Source: Roseateles sp. DAIF2
GTDB taxonomy: Bacteria; Pseudomonadota; Gammaproteobacteria; Burkholderiales; Burkholderiaceae_C
Direction of reading: 5' to 3'
NCBI RefSeq assembly: GCF_015624425.1
Contig: NZ_CP049919.1
Span: 5,022,001-5,086,000, forward strand
Length of the DNA: 64,000 nucleotides
Positions 60,049 through 64,000 of the stretch are shown here, piece after piece; positions within the stretch are counted from its first letter, which is position 1; each line of letters starts with the position of its first letter. The notes under the pieces are model-generated. The model saw only the letters and a list, made by a program, of their open reading frames with translations. It did no database searches and was not told the origin of the DNA. The position numbers and the translations under genes are program-made.

Positions 60049-60812
60049 GGCTCGGGAGGCGGGGATGGACTGATGAGGGCCTGCTGCATTTTCTCAAGCA
60101 GCGCGGCCATCTCCGCATGCGAGGCCAGAAAAAACATCGCCTGGCTGCCCTGCGGCTCCGGGCCGATGCGCACCGTCAGCCAATGCGGCTTGGCGCGCTC
60201 GAACACCGCCTCGTCGTTGACATCGTCGCCGACGAACAGCAGGGTCTCGCAGCCGCTGTGGTGCAGCAGGGTCTCGACCGCAACGCCCTTGTCCGGCGCG
60301 GCGCTCAGCACCACATTGACCACGCATTTGCCGCCGAAGCTGGCCAGCTCGGGCGGCAGCCGCTCCAGCAGCTCGGCGATCAGCTGCTGGGCCTGGGCGC
60401 GGTCGCGCGCCAGCCGGTAATGCAGGGCCAGGGACAGGCCCTTGTCCTCCAGCTGCACGCCGGCGGCGCGCAGCGCCGGGCCGGCCTCGGCCAGGCGCTC
60501 GCGCAGCGCGTCCAGCGCCGCGTCGTCATGGCGCCAGGCCAGGCCCTCGGCGCCATGGTTGCCGATCAGGTAGCTGGGCTCGAAGCCCAGGCGCGGCCGG
60601 GCATCGGCGACGCTGCGGCCGGTGACCACCGCGATGGGCCGCAGCCGCGCCAGCTCGGTCAGGCGGCGCTGGATGGCGATGGGCACCAGGGCATCGTCGG
60701 GCCGGGCGACGATCGGGGCCAAGGTGCCGTCGAAATCGAAGGCCAGCAGCGCGCGCTGGCGCATCAGCTGCGCGAGGGCACGTTCGCCGGCCGGACTGAA
60801 GAGGTAACGCAT
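60045..60812 (-). CDS. otsB: Trehalose-6-phosphate phosphatase
   Basis: The 255-residue HAD-superfamily enzyme has motif I LLAFDFDGTLAP (nucleophile Asp, about 25), motif II VVTGRS (about 62), the cap region with LIGNHGAE (about 84), motif III Lys in GGKCVVNV, and motif IV LFVGDDVNDEAVF (about 192). It removes phosphate from trehalose-6-phosphate made by OtsA. ATG 60812 has GGAGA upstream. It lies 35 bases after otsA. Confidence 0.95.
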   Translation of the reverse strand: MRYLFSPAGERALAQLMRQRALLAFDFDGTLAPIVARPDDALVPIAIQRRLTELARLRPIAVVTGRSVADARPRLGFEPSYLIGNHGAEGLAWRHDDAALDALRERLAEAGPALRAAGVQLEDKGLSLALHYRLARDRAQAQQLIAELLERLPPELASFGGKCVVNVVLSAAPDKGVAVETLLHHSGCETLLFVGDDVNDEAVFERAKPHWLTVRIGPEPQGSQAMFFLASHAEMAALLEKMQQALISPSPPPEP

Positions 60813-60847
60813 CGACGGGGTCTCCTGGGTACTGCTACTGCGACTGC

Positions 60848-63103
60848 TTATTTCTCGGTCAAGGCATCGTCCTCGCTGGTGTGACTCAGCACGCGCGCGT
60901 CGATGCGCTCGCGCAGGCGCCAGCGCGCCGCGTCGGCCAGCATGCGGCCGGCCCAGCGGAACACGTTGTCGTCGCGCACCGTCATGCGCATGTTCGCCAT
61001 GCGCTCGCGCTGCTCGGCCAGCGGCATCGAGATCGCGCGGTGCAGCGCATCGGCGCTTTCCTCGACGTGGTAGGGGTTCACGATCAGCGCCTCGTTGAGC
61101 TCGGCGGCGGCGCCGGCGAAGCGGCTCAGCACCAGCACGCCCTGCTCGTCGTCGCGCGCGGCGACGAATTCCTTGCAGACCAGGTTCATGCCGTCGTGCA
61201 GGCTGGTGACGACGCAGACATCGGCGGCGCGGTAGAGCCGGTTCAGCGCGGCCTGGTCATGGTGCTCGGCCAGCAGATGCACCGGCCGGTAGTCGCCGCG
61301 GCCGAAGCGGGCGTTGACCCGCTCGGTCACCTGGTGGATGCGCTGCTGGAAGGCTTTGTACTCTTCGAGCTCGCTGCGCGAGGGTGCGGCCACCTGCACC
61401 AGGCTGAAGCGGCCGATCCATTCCGGATGCTTCTCCAGCAGGCGCTCGACCGCATGGATGCGTTCCAGGATGCCCTTGGTGTAATCGAAGCGGTCCACGC
61501 CGACCGCCAGCTTCAGCTCCGGCGGCAGGCCCAGGCGCGCGAACACCTCGGTGCGGCAGTCCGGGACCAGCGGCCAGGCGGCGCGCTCGGCCTCGTCGGG
61601 CCAGGCGATCGAGATCGGGTAGCTCTGCACCAGGGTGCTCTGCTTGTTGGCGGTGACGATCGAATGCTCATGCTCGATGCGCGCCTCCAGATAGCGGTCC
61701 ACCGTCTCCAGGAAGTTCTTGCAGTGGTAGCGGGTGTGGAAGCCGACGATGGTGCTGCCCAGCAGGCCTTCCAGCAACTCCGCGCGCCAGGGGCAGATGC
61801 CGAAGGACTCGGGGTTCGGCCAGGGGATATGCCAGAAGGTCAGGATGGTGGCGCGCGGCAGGCGCTTGCGGATCAGCGCCGGCAGCAGCGCGAAATGGTA
61901 GTCCTGCACCAGCACCACCGGATCCTCGCTGCGCGCCTCGGCCACCACCGCGTCGGCGAAGCGCTCGTTGATCAGCTTGTAGGCCTGCCAGTCGGACTCG
62001 CGGAACACCGGCCGCACATGGGCCACATGGCACAGCGGCCACAGGCCCTCGTTGGCGAAGCCGAAGTAGTAGCCCTGCTCCTCCTCGGCCGTCAGCCAGA
62101 TGCGGCGCAGGGTGTAGTCCTGGCTGCCCGGCGGCACCTTGACCCGGTCCTGCTTGTCGACCACCTGGCGATCGGCGCTGCCGCTGCCATGGGCGATCCA
62201 GGTGCCGGAGCAGGCGCGCATCACCGGCTCCACCGCGGTGACCAGGCCCGAGGCCGGGCGCTTGCAGCTGATGCCGTCCGGCCCCCGGTCGTGGATGTAG
62301 GGCTCGCGATTCGAGACGACGATCAGCTCGTCGCCGCGCAGCTGGGCGCGCAGCAGCGCGCGCAGGCGCTCCGCGTCCCAATGGTCGTCGCGGTCCAGCG
62401 AGCGGCGGTAGGCATCCTCCAGGTCGCGCAGGCGCTCGCGGAAGTCGGCCGCCAGCGGCGCCAGCTCGCTGCGGCCGAGCACCGGCGTCAGCAGGCCCTC
62501 GCCGCGCAGCAGCGCGCGCGCGCCGGTGACCCAGCCGCGCCAGCTGAGCTGGGCCACCACCATCGTGATGAAGGCGATGATCACGCCCAGCACGGTGATG
62601 AAGGCGATCAGGTATTTCTGCGTGTCCTGGCTGCGCCGCTCGACGAAGCTCAGGTCGTGCAGCAGCACCAGGTCGGCCACGTGGGCACCCTCCACCTGCA
62701 CCTGGTGCACGCCGACATGCAGCGGGCCGCCGGGCAGGCCCAGCTTGGGCACGTCCTGCACCGACAGGTTGCGCGCCTTGGCGCAGTCCAGGTCCGCCGG
62801 GAAGGCCGGGCTGCGCTGCAGCAGCTGGTCCTGCAGATTGCACAGGCCCAGCGCGAACAGGCGCTCGTCGCGCACCGCCCGGGTGAACAGCGCCTGCAGC
62901 CGCGGGTCGCGCCCGTCCTGCAGCGCCTCGCCGAGCGAGTCGGACAGGGTGTTGGTGATCAGCGAGCCGCGCAGGTTCAGATCGCGCGAGAACCAGCGCA
63001 GGGTCAGGCTATCCAGCAGCGGCAAGGCGAGGTAGGCTGCCACCGCCAGCGTCAGCACCAGGGGCACCAGGAAACGGATCTGCAGACGCAGGGTGTTCAT
63101 CAT
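60848..63103 (-). CDS. otsA: Trehalose-6-phosphate synthase with N-terminal membrane sensor
   Basis: The 751-residue protein is about 270 longer than OtsA. Residues 1-260 hold TM1 (about 9-30), an extracytoplasmic domain with two Cys ([15 protein letters not shown]), TM2 (about 168-190) and a HAMP-like helix pair. From about 262 the GT20 synthase follows: [62 protein letters not shown] and [13 protein letters not shown]. So the synthase is anchored at the membrane and may be gated by signals. It heads an operon otsA-otsB-marR. Confidence 0.93.
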   Translation of the reverse strand: MMNTLRLQIRFLVPLVLTLAVAAYLALPLLDSLTLRWFSRDLNLRGSLITNTLSDSLGEALQDGRDPRLQALFTRAVRDERLFALGLCNLQDQLLQRSPAFPADLDCAKARNLSVQDVPKLGLPGGPLHVGVHQVQVEGAHVADLVLLHDLSFVERRSQDTQKYLIAFITVLGVIIAFITMVVAQLSWRGWVTGARALLRGEGLLTPVLGRSELAPLAADFRERLRDLEDAYRRSLDRDDHWDAERLRALLRAQLRGDELIVVSNREPYIHDRGPDGISCKRPASGLVTAVEPVMRACSGTWIAHGSGSADRQVVDKQDRVKVPPGSQDYTLRRIWLTAEEEQGYYFGFANEGLWPLCHVAHVRPVFRESDWQAYKLINERFADAVVAEARSEDPVVLVQDYHFALLPALIRKRLPRATILTFWHIPWPNPESFGICPWRAELLEGLLGSTIVGFHTRYHCKNFLETVDRYLEARIEHEHSIVTANKQSTLVQSYPISIAWPDEAERAAWPLVPDCRTEVFARLGLPPELKLAVGVDRFDYTKGILERIHAVERLLEKHPEWIGRFSLVQVAAPSRSELEEYKAFQQRIHQVTERVNARFGRGDYRPVHLLAEHHDQAALNRLYRAADVCVVTSLHDGMNLVCKEFVAARDDEQGVLVLSRFAGAAAELNEALIVNPYHVEESADALHRAISMPLAEQRERMANMRMTVRDDNVFRWAGRMLADAARWRLRERIDARVLSHTSEDDALTEK

Positions 63104-63160
63104 GATCGCATGGGCGCCAGCGTGACGGGCCGGGCCCGCTGCGGTGTAACGCGTTCAGAA

Positions 63161-63178
63161 TACATTTGTCCAAATGTA
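63161..63178. promoter_or_regulatory. Perfect palindrome upstream of otsA and the GH15 gene
   Basis: TACATTT and AAATGTA are exact inverted 7-bp arms around GTCC in the 147-base region between the divergent otsA and GH15 genes. The size suits a MarR dimer, and a marR gene closes the ots operon. Confidence 0.5.
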
Positions 63179-63250
63179 CATCGCTTAGACTGAAGACAAG
63201 TTACCGACCGCTACAGGCCGCTTGCACAACAAGTCGACAGGAGGAAGAAG

Positions 63251-64000
63251 ATGACCGCCACTCCGCGCGACGCCAGCCTGGCGCTGGCCCTGATCGGCAA
63301 CTGCGCCGTCAACGCCCTGGTCGATGCGCAGGCGCGCATCGTCTGGTGCTGCATGCCGCGCCCCGATGCCGACCCGCTGTTCCATGCGCTGCTCGATTCG
63401 CCCGACGGCATCGCGCTGGACGGCACCTGCGCCGTCGAGCTCGATGGCATGGTGCAGAGCACGCAGCAGTATGTGCCCGGCACCGCGATCGTGCGCACGC
63501 TGATGTTCGATGCCCAGGGCGCCGGCATCGAGGTGACCGACTTCGCGCCGCGCTACCGCAGCCGCGACCGCATGTACAGACCGGCCCAGCTGGTGCGGCG
63601 CGTGCGGCCGGTGGCCGGCCATCCGCGCGTGCGCTTCATCGTGCGGCCCAGCGCCGACTGGGGCGCGACGAAACCGCAGCTGACGCGCGGCAGCAATCAT
63701 TTACGCTTCGTCACCGCGGACTGGGTCTGGCGGCTCAACACCAATGTGCCGCTGACCTATCTGATCGACGAGACCTGGTTCACCCTGCACGGCCCGGTCA
63801 GCCTGCTGCTGGGGCCGGACGAATCGCTCAGCGGCGGCATCGAGGACACGGCACGCCTGTTCGAGGAGGAAACCCTGTCCTACTGGCGCCACTGGACCTC
63901 GCGCCTGGCCCTGCCGCTGGAATGGCAGGAGGCGGTGATCCGCGCCGCGATCACGCTCAAGCTGTGCCAGTTCGAGGAGACCGGCGCGATCATCGCGGCG
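63251..64000 (+). CDS. GH15-family glycosidase, N-terminal part (3' truncated by window)
   Basis: The 250 residues present begin ALIGNCAVNALVDAQARIVWCC then PRPDADPLFHALL, the usual start of GH15 glucoamylase/trehalase-like proteins, followed by the beta-sandwich N-terminal domain and the beginning of the alpha/alpha barrel (EAVIRAAITLKLCQFEETGAI). The frame is open to base 64000. Its divergence from otsA suggests a trehalase role, as in actinobacterial GH15 trehalases, but glucan hydrolysis is possible. ATG 63251 follows GGAGGAAGA. Confidence 0.92.
   Translation, partial: MTATPRDASLALALIGNCAVNALVDAQARIVWCCMPRPDADPLFHALLDSPDGIALDGTCAVELDGMVQSTQQYVPGTAIVRTLMFDAQGAGIEVTDFAPRYRSRDRMYRPAQLVRRVRPVAGHPRVRFIVRPSADWGATKPQLTRGSNHLRFVTADWVWRLNTNVPLTYLIDETWFTLHGPVSLLLGPDESLSGGIEDTARLFEEETLSYWRHWTSRLALPLEWQEAVIRAAITLKLCQFEETGAIIAA

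Overview
The window is GC-rich (roughly 70% by eye) DNA with tightly packed, often overlapping genes. It is most likely a chromosome segment from a free-living betaproteobacterium of the order Burkholderiales. The gene mix (malonate catabolism with a Bug-type receptor, giant UvrA, class II ribonucleotide reductase, LivKGFMH uptake, chromosomal integron) fits the Roseateles/Rubrivivax/Mitsuaria group, but this placement is inferred from family resemblance only.

Layout. 1-7.3 kb: end of an M48 protease, a small membrane-anchored protein, a SIR2 deacylase and a 1,887-residue double UvrA. 7.6-11.4 kb: a lone receiver-domain protein, an inositol-phosphatase-family enzyme, an MmyB-type regulator and a divergent 14-TM drug exporter. 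11.4-17.3 kb: a branched-chain-amino-acid-type ABC importer (SBP, LivG, LivF, LivH, LivM) translationally coupled to an alpha/beta hydrolase. 17.4-20.7 kb: a chemoreceptor and a sigma-54-dependent activator. 20.8-25.6 kb: a malonate locus (GntR regulator, malonyl-CoA decarboxylase, Bug receptor, malonyl-CoA synthetase). 25.8-33.2 kb: outer-membrane barrel, PAS-GGDEF cyclase, VOC protein, DoxX, DEDDh exonuclease, phosphatidylserine decarboxylase and a membrane-anchored class III aminotransferase.

33.4-41.3 kb is the most unusual part: a chromosomal integron. An IntI with the integron-specific extra domain is read on the plus strand from an SOS-type promoter (LexA box inside the promoter). Seven small minus-strand gene cassettes lie on the far side of attI, separated by six attC sites. 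Two attC sites are each broken by an insertion sequence. An IS1111-type IS110-family element sits exactly in an attC core and carries a 183-bp exact tandem duplication of its right end. An IS1182-family element lies in another attC with a 3-bp duplication. Removing either element in silico restores a good attC. The cassettes encode a membrane-anchored HEPN protein, a CxxC protein, a lipoprotein, a beta-barrel-like protein, two small membrane proteins and a homologue of cyanobacterial fluorescence recovery protein. Cassette GC content is visibly lower than the flanks.

41.4-49.7 kb: a His-rich membrane protein, a GT4 glycosyltransferase and an LplT-like transporter (with 11-bp direct repeats in their upstream regions), small secreted or unknown proteins, a receiver protein, a spore-coat-U protein gene interrupted by TGA, a trypsin-like protease and an SH3-like protein. 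49.7-59.6 kb: class II ribonucleotide reductase NrdJ, then an OmpR-type regulator with two paralogous hybrid histidine kinases. 59.6-64 kb: a trehalose locus (membrane-anchored OtsA, OtsB, MarR regulator) divergent from a GH15 glycosidase that runs off the window. A perfect palindrome lies in the divergent otsA/GH15 promoter region.
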